From contig NC_053390.1 of the NCBI RefSeq assembly GCF_905171765.1, positions 141,688,968-141,752,967 of the forward strand: a stretch of 64,000 nt of DNA, read 5' to 3'. This DNA comes from Bufo bufo. Lineage: Eukaryota; Chordata; Amphibia; Anura; Bufonidae. The position numbers and the translations under genes are program-made. Positions 54,766 to 64,000 of the stretch are shown here, one piece after another. The notes under the pieces are model-generated. The model was not told where the DNA came from. It saw nothing but the letters and a program-made list of their open reading frames with translations, and searched no databases. Numbering within the stretch: position 1 is the first letter of the stretch; every line of letters begins with the position of its first letter.

Positions 54766-57180
54766 TAGTGTGAAACTAGTTGCGCCTATTTTTCTAAACC
54801 AATCCTCTTTCCCTCTGAGCTATGACACCTTGTCTAACAAGGCACAAAGTCTTCTAAACACACAATAAATCTGCCACAAAACATGGGACAAACCGATAAT
54901 AAATCCACCCATTATTTCTCTTTTCCAGACTTACATCTAATTAATGAAACTAAAATGAATATCATGAGACATTCCCTTTAATAACCTTGTAAATATACCA
55001 GCGGTCCTATAGCAGAATGAAGCTAAGACATGATAATAATACCGCCATAATCTGTGCCAAGACTCCATAAACCATGCACTATATTTATTGCCCGCCGTTG
55101 AAGCCTGTAAATTGTGGCGTTACGTGCCAGGCCGGATCCATCTCTCCGCCTGCGTGATGAAAACCTCTGGTTCCCTTTACAAAGAATTATTTCCAAATCA
55201 ATAGCGCGGTCTCATTCGCTCTCAGCCTCGTCTACCTTTTCAGATCGTCCTCTTTGTCAAAACTACACAATATAAATATGTGCAATATTGTTTTATGTGC
55301 TGCGCCTTTGATACTGAAGCTTCTACGCCGATGCTTTGTACCATCAGGCCTCTCTTTGTAGATTTATCACAGTAGTTAAATAATCCTCCTTCCTTTATGT
55401 TCACATTCACATCACACCGAGAGATCAATTGGTCTTCTACGAGAAGGACTGGTCTTCAAAGTGGGCAAAGACTCTGCGCTCGCAGCTTGCTAGAACAACA
55501 AACTTTTTATATATATTTTTTTTTTATGAAGTTCCTTGATTAAAGATAGCATTTCATGTACCGGGAAGTGATAGCATTTGATGCTTTTTTGCCGTAAGTG
55601 TGAAAGGCTGTGTTGGTTTGCTGTCAGAGCAGCATATGAATCTGTTGTCAATATCTGTATTTTCCATCACAGACGCCTTGACTGAAATATGTTTTCTTGA
55701 GAAAAAAAAAAAAAACTAAGAAGGGATAAGAAGGGATATGTAAATTATTCAGCAATGGACAAAACAAGCTGGCAGTGCCTATTCGGCGACAGGATCAATA
55801 TAAATGTATTTTCTTTGGTTACTTCACCGTTCTTGACATTAACATGAATAATAAAATCCCTCCTGACATTGGGATAGCATCGGTAATGAGTAACGCTCGT
55901 GTTTTCCAGGTCAGCGTCATTAGGACACAGTAGGTTACATGACTGAAAGATGAAGGGGCCAGTGTTCTAGATGGATACCATTATTTCACATTACAAATCC
56001 CCCACCTCTTGTCTAGAAGTAGGTCACAGGGGCTACACCATCTACGTTCTTCACAAGTGAAGGGAATACTCAGGTAGCAAACAACAAAAAAAAAACAAAA
56101 CCTCTTGCCTGCTACGGCGTACGCATTCAATAACCGCTCTCATCTCCGGTGCTTGGCAAAACGTTTTTGTATTTATTGTGTAGTAAATAAAGCTTAAATG
56201 CTTTGAAGCCCTGCTTGCAATCTATCCAGCCATTCACAGCCCAGTAACAGCAGGGAATAAGAACTGCCATCAACTAATGTCTTTCTTTTCCCTGCTCGGA
56301 GCACATCTTTTCCCGAGATTTCATTATTATATTTTTTTTTATTATTTATTTATTTTTTCTAAAGGGATCTGTGCACGCTGTCATATCTAGGGCACGGCGG
56401 CACTAAATAAACAGGGAGATACGCTTCTGAAAGAGTTTATCATGGCAGAAGACGGTTTCATCGGAAACAATAGCGCCGGGGCTGAAAGGTGGATGTGAGA
56501 ATGCCGCTCTATTCAATGCCTCGCCAATGGAAGGGGAATCGGAGGCAGAATGCATCCCCTCCCTCTTGGTAAATGATCTGATTTTTCCTTCTTTCTGACA
56601 CATGGAGATTACATACAGGAGCACTTCAGAGACGTTTTACTTTGTCACAGACCGCGTTGAACATAGATTCCCATACTGCTAAACCAATCAAACAGCACTG
56701 AGAAGCATTGAGCACCTGCCGGAGCGCCCGTCTTCAATATTTGCTCCCGTTTTCCAGGTCGGAGCTTCGTCATTTGTAGTTCATGACTAACTTATTATTA
56801 TTTATTTTAAAGATCCATTAATTACATGGCGCTGTACATCCAGTCCAGTAATTACTGGCAGCATTATCATGACGTGTGAGGACCTGCTATGGGATTTACT
56901 TTTCTATAGAATCTCAAATAAAATGCCACCCGATGCTTTTAAGACAATGTCCAAAATATAGGTCATCAGTGTAAAAGTCCTTAAAAACCCCTTGAAAGGG
57001 TTTTTCTGTCTGCATCAACATCCTTTAAAATAATCATCTATGCCAGTCGCCATACTTTTATTATTGGTCCTGTCTTCCGTTCTGGGCTGTGGTCACATGA
57101 TCATGTCCATGAAGCTCTTTCTTACTTCCTGTAATGTTATGTCCATGGTCGTGCAAAAGCAGAGGGAGTCTCTGTATAAC
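54766..57180. other. Repeat-poor intronic stretch, candidate conserved non-coding DNA
   Basis: 55000-56760 lacks recognisable MITE ends and has balanced composition with runs such as TCAATAGCGCGGTCTCATTC. No exon signal. Short TTAA-type ends appear again at about 56985-57015 (AACCCCTTGAAAGGGTTTTT). Confidence 0.35.
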
Positions 57181-57345
57181 TACCTGGGTGGGAGGAGATA
57201 TACACTAGCTGGGTGTTGTTAGGAGCAGTAATAGGGCAGTGTCCATGTTACTACCTGGGTGGGAGGAGCTATACACTAGCTGGGTGTTGGGAGCAGTGAT
57301 AGGGCAGTGTCCATGTTACTACCTGGGTGGGAGGTGTTATAAAGT
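57181..57345. repeat. About 70-bp tandem repeat, two and a half copies
   Basis: TACCTGGGTGGGAGGAGCTA, TACACTAGCTGGGTGTTG and GATAGGGCAGTGTCCATGTT recur from 57181, 57252 and 57320. Confidence 0.85.
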
Positions 57346-57694
57346 ATCTGGGCGTTGTTAGGGGTGGCTCTAGAGCTGTGGCAGAGAAAGGAGAAGTGCA
57401 TCATGGGTTTGGTTGGATACAACAACAGGTAGTGCCACATACAGGATGGAAACCAGAGTGATTGGTTTACATGGTGAAAACAGGTCAAGAGAGTCCAAAC
57501 GGAAAAATAAATCCTGGATAGAAATCAGCAAATCAATTCAAATTAATTTGTTCATCAAAGAGTTCTTGGACAGCGAGGGGTTGTCCCCACTGCTCAAGAG
57601 ACTCGTCCCAGCTGCCTGATTGTCAGGGCTCGACATCTTGCCTATCGCTGAAAATCTGGCAGATGTGCCGCTGCTTCGAGTAGTGGCGCGAGGG

Positions 57695-58739
57695 TGTAAC
57701 ACCCCAGAGTGATGTTACCACTACTGCACCCTGCTACTATCTCTAATGGGCTAATATAATGTCATCTTGTGTATTTATGTTTCAGGTCCTCCACACTGTG
57801 CACTCCTAATCTGTTTGCAACTGTTATGTTCATGTAATGTGCCTGGTTCACCAGCAAGTGACAGCAAACATGGCAGAGCTATACTTAGATAGAATGGAAC
57901 CCTCTATTCCATTATAACCCCCCTTTGTAGGGGAGTAGGTGAGCCTTACTTCCTGCAGGAAGGGTGGGGCAGGCGCACATCTCTGCTGGACAGGCCCACG
58001 CCAGCCAGAGCACCCTAAGCTCTGCTGGCCATGGAGGCCAAAGCTTAAAGGGAACCTGTCACCGGGATTTTGTGCATAGAGCTGAGGACATGGGTTGCTA
58101 GATGGCCGCTAGCACATCCGCAATACCCATAACTCTGTGTGCTTTTATTGTGTCAAAAAAACGATTTGATAGATATGCAAATTAACCTGAGATGAGTCCT
58201 GTCCCTGACTCATCTCACGTACAGGACTCATCTCAGGTTAATTTGCATATGTATCAAATCGTTTTTTTTTGACACAATAAAAGCACACAGAGCTATGGGA
58301 CTGGGTATTGCGGATGTGCTAGCGGCCATCTAGCAACCCATGTCCTCAGCTCTATACACAAAATCCCAGTGACAGGTTCCCTTTAAAGCCTCAGGAACCA
58401 GGAGGAAAGTTCCCTGGCATAACCTAGAGTCAGACTACAGAGAAGAATTGCAGCATACAGAAGAAGATGAGTTATACAGCCAGCCTGTCAGTACAGCAGA
58501 GTCAGAGAGAAACAGAGATTTAGCAGAGTGGATTTTGCCTGCCAGTTTCATGCTAAAGCCTGCTGGAACCAAGACAAAGCCTTTAAACAGTTTTGGGGAA
58601 CGTTTATGCAAAGTAAAGCTGCCATTAAACTTCATCTCAAGGTCTGGGCTCAAGTTATTCTTTTATTCCTCAATTATTCCCCCTATTTATTGCTTCGGAG
58701 CCTGGGGTCCAGCAATATCCAGGTAGGAGCACCGTGACA
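57695..58739 (+). mobile_element. Probable solo LTR, split by a TTAA palindrome
   Basis: It begins TGTAACACCCCAGAGTGATG and ends GTAGGAGCACCGTGACA, i.e. TG...CA ends. Without the inserted element it is about 700 bp. No target duplication was found, so the borders are tentative, and no retroviral or gypsy coding region is adjacent. Confidence 0.45.
58045..58386. mobile_element. TTAA-flanked nearly perfect palindrome, 342 bp
   Basis: TTAAAGGGAACCTGTCACCG on the left mirrors GTGACAGGTTCCCTTTAA on the right. Whole arms pair (GCTGAGGACATGGGTTGCTA / TAGCAACCCATGTCCTCAGC; AACCTGAGATGAGTCCTG / CAGGACTCATCTCAGGTT), leaving only a short centre near 58214. TTAA lies at 58045-58048 and 58383-58386. Confidence 0.95.
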
Positions 58740-59672
58740 CACAATAAGAGAAATTTTAGGCCGCAACATACCACTTAACAATTCCTACACCTGGGACGCG
58801 TTATATAGGAGGGCCCTACGGGGGAGGCGCCCGCTTCAAGGGCAGAAGTCCTGCTGTTGCTACCGGAGCAGCAAATGTGCATGCGCTGATACACTTACAA
58901 CAGGAGGGGCGGGGCTCTTGAACAGGCTGTCCTCACTACTCAAGAACTCTCTCTAATCATGGAGAAGACGTACACAAGGTTCAAGCAACTTCATAAGCAT
59001 ATCTATTATAAACCACAGTAATCCCATAAACCCCCTTTAAAATGCAAATGGGGCTGAATTAACATTATTCTAAACTTAAAGAGCATAAAACTAGTCAAGC
59101 AAAAAAGGCACCAAATTTATGAAAGTGGTGCATGATGTAGAGTATGATAAATCTGGCACATCTCCCAGACATGTTAGACACTCTCTCTTCCATATCCACA
59201 CATTACCTTTTGCATCACATGACTGAGGAAGCAATATCCTTCATACATAAGAACACAATGGATTTAAGCCTTATACTCTTATGTTCTGACATTGCAATGC
59301 CAATGAAATGCATTCTGCATACTTAAAAAATAGAGTGTATTCCTCCTACTGTGATTACATGTATCTGCGCTATTCCAATGTATTTCTCATACTAGAGGAG
59401 TGCACTGTCTGCCTCCTGCTCTGACAATACAAATAACCTTAGTTACTAGCAGGCAATCGATGAGCGGACCTTTACTTTTTCCAGTAAGCCCCTCACTTTC
59501 CTCCAATACAGTACATCTCAATTACTGCTTAAGAGCACAGGTTTATTGAGTGCCATGCCATCATTTGTGGAGCAGAAAACATTCCTATAGGAGCCTAAAC
59601 GGTCTTCTGTTTCAGATTATTTATGTGGTCTGGAATGAATTCATACTCCTATGGCATAGGTTATATAAGAGA

Positions 59673-59719
<47 letters not shown>

Positions 59720-59743
59720 GAATAAAAGGGTAAGTCAGACCTT
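58740..59743. other. Intronic stretch with (TA)n, no gene
   Basis: A TA microsatellite lies at about 59676-59714. Otherwise unassigned. Confidence 0.5.
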
Positions 59744-60130
59744 AAAGGGACTGGAAAATGTATTTTTTTATTTTTTATAAATGTGCTGAAAACAGCACTA
59801 TGATCATCTTACTAATATACTGTTATAAGCCCATCAGCGCCATTGTCCCCGACTGAACAGAGCTGCCCCCTTGTACAGTACAGTCAGCTGCCCTGTTTAC
59901 ACAGCACTGATGGAGGGGCAAGTGACCAGACCTCCACTGAGTAGGGTACTGTGCGCAGTGCGCCAGTTACCAGTGCAGTGCAGAGTGTTATTCAATGGAA
60001 GGTGCTGAAGTAGAGGGATTAGACCATTCTAAGTGGTTTGTTATGGAGCAGAAAACTACTTTACTAGATTTTCCATAATGCCTGATAGTTAGTCCACCTT
60101 TGCAAGGACCTAAAGTTTCAATGTTTGTGC
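59744..60130. mobile_element. TTAA-type MITE end, incomplete
   Basis: CTTAAAGGGACTGGAAAATG is a typical left end. The right end (TAGATTTTCCATAATGCC at about 60066) is only weakly inverse. Confidence 0.4.
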
Positions 60131-60147
60131 TATGGATAGGGAAGGAG

Positions 60148-60275
60148 GGGGGGGGGGTACTATTTCTCCTTGTAGGTCTAAGTCTTATAGGTTAGGCAAT
60201 GTTCTTCTGGGAAAAGGTATGGAAATGAACTCTTCCCCCCCCCCCCCCCCAAAAAAAAAGAAAAGAAAAGAAAGA
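60148..60275. repeat. Poly-G, poly-C and AAAAG-rich low-complexity tracts
   Basis: A G run near 60148-60158, a C run at about 60235-60250, then A-rich AAAAGAAAAG. Short ORFs here are artefacts. Confidence 0.85.
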
Positions 60276-60399
60276 AAGCTGTGCCTATGGGATCACCAGT
60301 TAAAATGTAGGTATTTTATAAGTCAGTGTTCAACCTTTTATATAAAGAACAAGATTTTTGTCCCTATAGGGCCCTCAGGAGATTGTAACAAAAATCAAA

Positions 60400-61141
60400 C
60401 CACGGTCACCTGACCAAAAACCCCTTTTAGGGGTCCTAGCTATATGTTAAAACGTTAGCCTTTATTATTTACTTTTAAAACCAATACTACAAGGTAATTT
60501 AAAAATATCAGGCTGCAGTTAGAGGCCAAGTCAATTAATTTATGTCTTTTTTGGGCCGCTGTCGCTCGCTCTACATTCTATTTAAGAGGTGGATTAACCT
60601 CATGGATACTCTGTGGCCATGTATCACCACAGGTTAGCAGGTGTGTTTTCAATGGTGAATTGTTTGGTGTCCCTATAGGTCCTAAGTATAGGAGTTTCTA
60701 TTGTAAATAGATGAGATGTATTCCTATATCCCTATGCGACAGACATCCAACATTCATTCACACATCTCATACGCTGGGAGATTAGGCAGTTTGCCTCCGA
60801 ACATTTGCACAATATGTATTGAGCCGGACAATGATTGCGACCCTACTGGTGGTGGATCTTGCCCTATACTGCAACCTGTCTAAAAATTGTAGATTGTCAC
60901 TACCCCACCCGACATGTTTCACCGCGATGCAGCTTCGTCAGGGGAGTTGGGGTAATAGCGTGACACACTCTGTTTCGCCTGCCTAAATAAACTATCTATC
61001 CCCTCCCAAACTATGGGTTCCACCAATCGAGTTGTGTTGCTGCGATTGACATGTGTATTAGCCTGTCCTGTGGGCTTCAGCAGGATTGGCAGGTGGGCGG
61101 GGGAAGTGACATCAGCCGAGTGCTGCTCCTCTCCACCAATG
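60400..61141 (-). mobile_element. Penelope-like element 5' leader copy, inverted
   Basis: On the minus strand, 61141 down to 60597 matches the plus strand 62025-62569 (both 545 bp). It then runs on to about 60400 into sequence absent from the plus copy (CTTAAATAGAATGTAGAGCG ... AATAATAAAGGCTAACG). It carries a hammerhead motif (60901-60953). Inverted partial copies are a known habit of Penelope-like elements. Confidence 0.8.
60901..60953 (-). ncRNA. Hammerhead ribozyme, Penelope-type, minus strand
   Basis: Minus strand: CTGACGA (60941-60935), stem II GCTGC / GCGGT with ATC loop (including two G-U pairs), GAAA (60920-60917), short CATG stem III, then GTC (60913-60911) with predicted cleavage between 60911 and 60910. 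Stem I: CCC pairs with GGG, then TACCCCA with TGGGGTA. The catalytic core is complete. Confidence 0.8.
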
Positions 61142-61740
61142 TTGCATACGTACACAATGGAAACCCCAAAGTGTTAAAATTCTGGGGTATTGCAAGAATA
61201 AAACTGGGACCAAGAAGTGGAAATTTGGATCTGAAATGATTACAGGAGGAAGCCAGATGGATTTATAGACTACAATCCTTGAGTCCGAGGGCTTCTCATA
61301 TACAGCTTTAATTTAGTAGGCTATGATCCATGTAAGGAGTTAAGTAGCCATATAATGCTGATATTGACATTAGTGTAGATATAAGATGCTAATACACTAT
61401 AAATTAGAGAAGCCCTTATTTTTGGGTAAATTAGCCTGCAATACATACCACATTCCCCTCCCTTGTCACTGATCCTATACATGAAAGGGATAAGGTATAG
61501 GATAGCCCGTGTGAGAGGCACCTATGGCATTGCTAGGGTATCCATGGACTCCCATAGTATCACAGTGATCACTTGCTGACTATTACATGAGCAGAAAGGA
61601 AAGGGTTACTGCATTGAGAATGACATAGTCCAACCTCCTACCCCTGTCAAGACACACTGGTCCTGTGAAATGGAGGAAAGGGGGGTATCTGTGCCGAGGT
61701 GAATCGTGCTGGTAGTAAGGAAGTGGCGCCTCCATGGTTC
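61142..61740. other. Spacer between the inverted Penelope arms
   Basis: About 600 bp that I cannot assign. It contains an unrelated minus-strand short frame without domain character. Confidence 0.4.
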
Positions 61741-62124
61741 GATGCAGCACTCAGAAGGAAGTGTGCAATAGGCGGTAAAAAAGCATCATTAATGATGCAA
61801 TACAATGGAAGGGGGTGTGCCTTTGGTGTGATTCATCTCATCGGTGGAGGGGAGCGACACTCTGCTGATGTCACTCCCCCCGCCTATTCGTCATTCCCGG
61901 TGAGGCTCACAGGATGGGTTGATATACATGCCAATCGCGCAGTACCCAGAAGGACGCGCGTGATAGGCTGCAAGAAAGCATCATCAGTGATGCGATACTA
62001 TGTAAGGGGGTGTGCGATTCAATTCATTGGTGGAGAGGAGCAGCACTCGGCTGATGTCACTTCCTCCGCCCACCTGCCAATCCTGGTGAAGCCCAGAGGA
62101 CAGACTAATACACATGTCAATCGC
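61741..62124 (+). repeat. About 210-bp direct repeat, two units, upstream of the plus hammerhead
   Basis: Unit 1 (from about 61765) and unit 2 (from about 61960) share AATAGGC/GATAGGC, AAGCATCAT.A.TGATGC, AAGGGGGTGTGC, GGTGGAG.GGAGC, CTGATGTCACT and a CAATCGC block. Only unit 2 is part of the inverted arm. Such subrepeats are plausible in a Penelope leader. Confidence 0.7.
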
Positions 62125-62569
62125 AGCAACACAACTCGATTGGTGGAACCCATAGTTTGGGAGGGGATAGATAGTTTATTTATGCAGGCGAAACAGAGCG
62201 TGTCACGCTATTACCCCAACTTCCCTGACGAAGCCGCATCGCGGCGAAACATGTCGGCTGGGGTAGTGACAATCTACAATTTTTAGACAGGTTGCAGTAT
62301 AGGGCAAGATCCACAACCAGTACGGTCGCAATCATTGTCCGGCTCAATACATATTGTGCAAATGTTCGGAGGCAAACTGCCTAATCTCCCAGCGTATGAG
62401 ATGTGTGAATGAATGATGGATGTCTGTCGCATAGGGATATAGGAATACATCTCATCTATTTACAATAGAAACTCCTATACTTAGGACCTATAGGGACACC
62501 AAACAATCCACCATTGAAAACACACCTGCTAACCTGTGGTGATACATGGCCACAGAGTATCCATGAGGT
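62025..62569 (+). mobile_element. Penelope-like element leader, plus-strand arm
   Basis: CATTGGTGGAGAGGAGCAGC to CCATGAGGT matches the inverted arm 60597-61141 with scattered substitutions. It contains the hammerhead (62212-62265) and runs directly into the endonuclease ORF. Confidence 0.85.
62212..62265 (+). ncRNA. Hammerhead ribozyme, Penelope-type, plus strand
   Basis: CTGACGA (62225-62231), stem II GCCGC / GCGGC (62233-62237, 62241-62245, loop ATC), GAAA (62246-62249), CATG stem III, GTC (62253-62255) with predicted cleavage after 62255. Stem I: CC with GG, an internal loop, then TACCCCA (62212-62218) with TGGGGTA (62259-62265). The very short stem III is typical of Penelope hammerheads, which are thought to work best as dimers. 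Confidence 0.85.
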
Positions 62570-63431
62570 AGCTCAAAGACTTAAAGATAGAAGTTATCCA
62601 ACTTGGATGATTAAAAGGGGAAGAGCAATTGCTTCACTCAAAAATCGAGAGGAAATGCTATTTGGCAAGCCCAAGCATAAGAAAGGTAGAGGGGCCTCTG
62701 ATAATGCAGTGGGAGGTAGCGGAGATGACGGGCAGGACAGTATTCCCACTTTATCCCTGGCGTATAGCAGAGAATTTAACGCTATCAGTACATCTATTAA
62801 AAAATGCTTGCCAATATTGTTTGAGGACAATATTCTATATCAAGCATTGAAGTTTGGTTGCAGGATAGTCTCCAGAAGAGCAACCACTCTGTCCTGCTCA
62901 CTATCACCGTCCCTCTACACTGCCAGTATTACCAAACATGATGTCAAATCCAGGTGGCTAGGTTACCAGGGCTTCACTAAATGTGGAAGCAGTCGCTGCA
63001 AAACATGCAGTTACGTAATACCTATTCAGACTTTTGACAACTCAACACATACCGTCACATTTCCAATACGCAGTTATATCAACTGTAATACTGAGGGTGT
63101 AGTCTATGTCATCAGATGCACCCAATGTGATCTGATGTATATAGGTAGCACGGCCCGCAAATTTAAGAGTCGGATTCTCGAACATTTGAACTACATCGGG
63201 AATCCCAATATTCTTAATATATCAAATGTAGCGAGGCACTTTATTCAGAAACATGCCCGTAGAGTGTCATTTTTTCAATCCTTTGGGATAGAGAAAGTTT
63301 TGGCACCCAAAAGGGGAGGTGACCACCGTAAAAAGATTCTTCTCCGGGAGGCCTACTGGATCTTTAGACTTGGATCTAGAATTCCAGCAGGTCTCAATCT
63401 GCGCAAAGAACTAATGTATATCTACCATTGA
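62514..63431 (+). pseudogene. Penelope-like element ORF, reverse transcriptase tail plus GIY-YIG endonuclease
   Basis: 305 codons, open throughout. Residues 1-19 come from the leader sequence. From about residue 20 it reads as the end of the reverse transcriptase region (RLKDRSYPTWMIKRGRAIA; LPILFEDNILYQAL). A Cys finger follows (KCGSSRCKTC, C157, C162, C165). The GIY-YIG nuclease has GVVYVI (195-200), MYIGST (208-213), R220 and the catalytic Glu in LREAYWIF (E279). Nearly all of the reverse transcriptase is missing: the leader joins the 3' part at about 62569, where the inverted copy diverges. The endonuclease itself looks intact. Penelope-like elements use it to nick the target for priming. 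The initiating ATG is probably incidental. Confidence 0.85.
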
Positions 63432-64000
63432 CCTAGAGAACATATGGATAAAGAAAGGGCAGATATTTATCAACAGTCTAATATGGAGGTCCGATTTCAG
63501 CGTAGTTGAATCTATTTCCCTTTTCAGTAGGCAAGATGGACACAATCCACAGTGTCTGATAAAATGGAGTATTTTAGCTGGACACTGTTTAGGACAGGGA
63601 TCACACGGTGCGGTTCTGGTTTCCTAGAAGAGAATCTATTCATAGCAATAAAATGTCGGAAGAATTATCTCTGCTAGCAAGTCTGTATGTCTATATACTT
63701 ATTTATTTAATTTGATTTTTATGCCTTAGACATGCAGACTTGACAGTTTCTTTTGACACTGGATATGCTAGATGGCAAGGAACACTTTAATTGCTACTTA
63801 CTTCTGCAACAAAACGTTTTATACCAAATTGCTTTGTTTCAATTATAAGGATTTATTATGAAATTTCTATATTATCTGTCGGTTCAAAACTAATTGTAAC
63901 ATACTTCAGGTTGGAAAGCTGTCATTTTGGTTGTTTGTATTACGATTTTAATAAGTTGAATGAATAGGTATTCACACTGTGCGGTTTGTCTTGTAAAAGC
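63432..64000. other. Penelope 3' tail and unassigned sequence
   Basis: The element's 3' end lies somewhere after the stop at 63431 and cannot be fixed. ATCACACGGTGCGGTTCTG (63600) and TTCACACTGTGCGGTTTGT (63971) are similar and may be ends of MITE-like repeats. Confidence 0.35.

Noticed and set aside
61699..62286. 195-codon frame upstream of the Penelope ORF
   Set aside because: It crosses the two leader subrepeats and the hammerhead; the same peptide repeats twice and has no domain.
29696..64000. Further MCTP1 exons (acidic EEDD exon, first membrane helix)
   Set aside because: I looked for their reverse complements with splice sites and found none I could support.

Overview
The window is vertebrate nuclear DNA and most likely comes from a frog. 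It has no bacterial-type operons, and almost all long open frames are repeat artefacts. The repeat content fits an anuran: TTAA-flanked palindromic Kolobok-like MITEs, hAT MITEs with 8-bp target duplications, PIF/Harbinger-like 'CACACG' MITEs, Tc1 elements and a Penelope-like element. The species call is an inference from repeat style.

One host gene is visible. Four short minus-strand exons (29586-29695, 27467-27576, 22808-22905, 17239-17310) have good splice sites and matching phases. Together they encode about 128 residues that I recognise as the C-terminus of a multiple C2 and transmembrane domain protein. The last residues (KRKKNNLG, then stop) favour MCTP1 over MCTP2. Everything above 29695 is then upstream intron, as far as I can see, and everything below 17239 is 3'UTR and downstream flank. 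I found no further exon up to 64000.

The rest is layered mobile DNA. From the left: a decayed hAT element with a BED-finger transposase (1-3551); assorted MITEs, including a three-level nest (9939-10740); a young Tc1 copy with 210-bp inverted repeats that look identical (14272-15886); the MCTP1 introns, crowded with MITEs; a Tc1 fragment split by two MITEs (25265-26510); a shortened Tc1 (30009-30947); pairs of TTAA elements sharing one TTAA (32990, 37749); a 45-bp x 21 minisatellite (39011-39953); a Tc1 copy carrying a TTAA element (46807-49075); an LTR-like block split by a nearly perfect palindrome (57695-58739); and a Penelope-like element (about 60400-63480). The last has two 545-bp inverted arms, each carrying a hammerhead ribozyme, followed by a GIY-YIG endonuclease ORF.

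I found no clearly new biological system. The most interesting signals are the paired hammerhead motifs with compensating stem changes, hAT MITEs that carry ZNF143/THAP11-type SBS2 motifs, MITEs with X-box plus CCAAT motifs, and the datable insertion nests.
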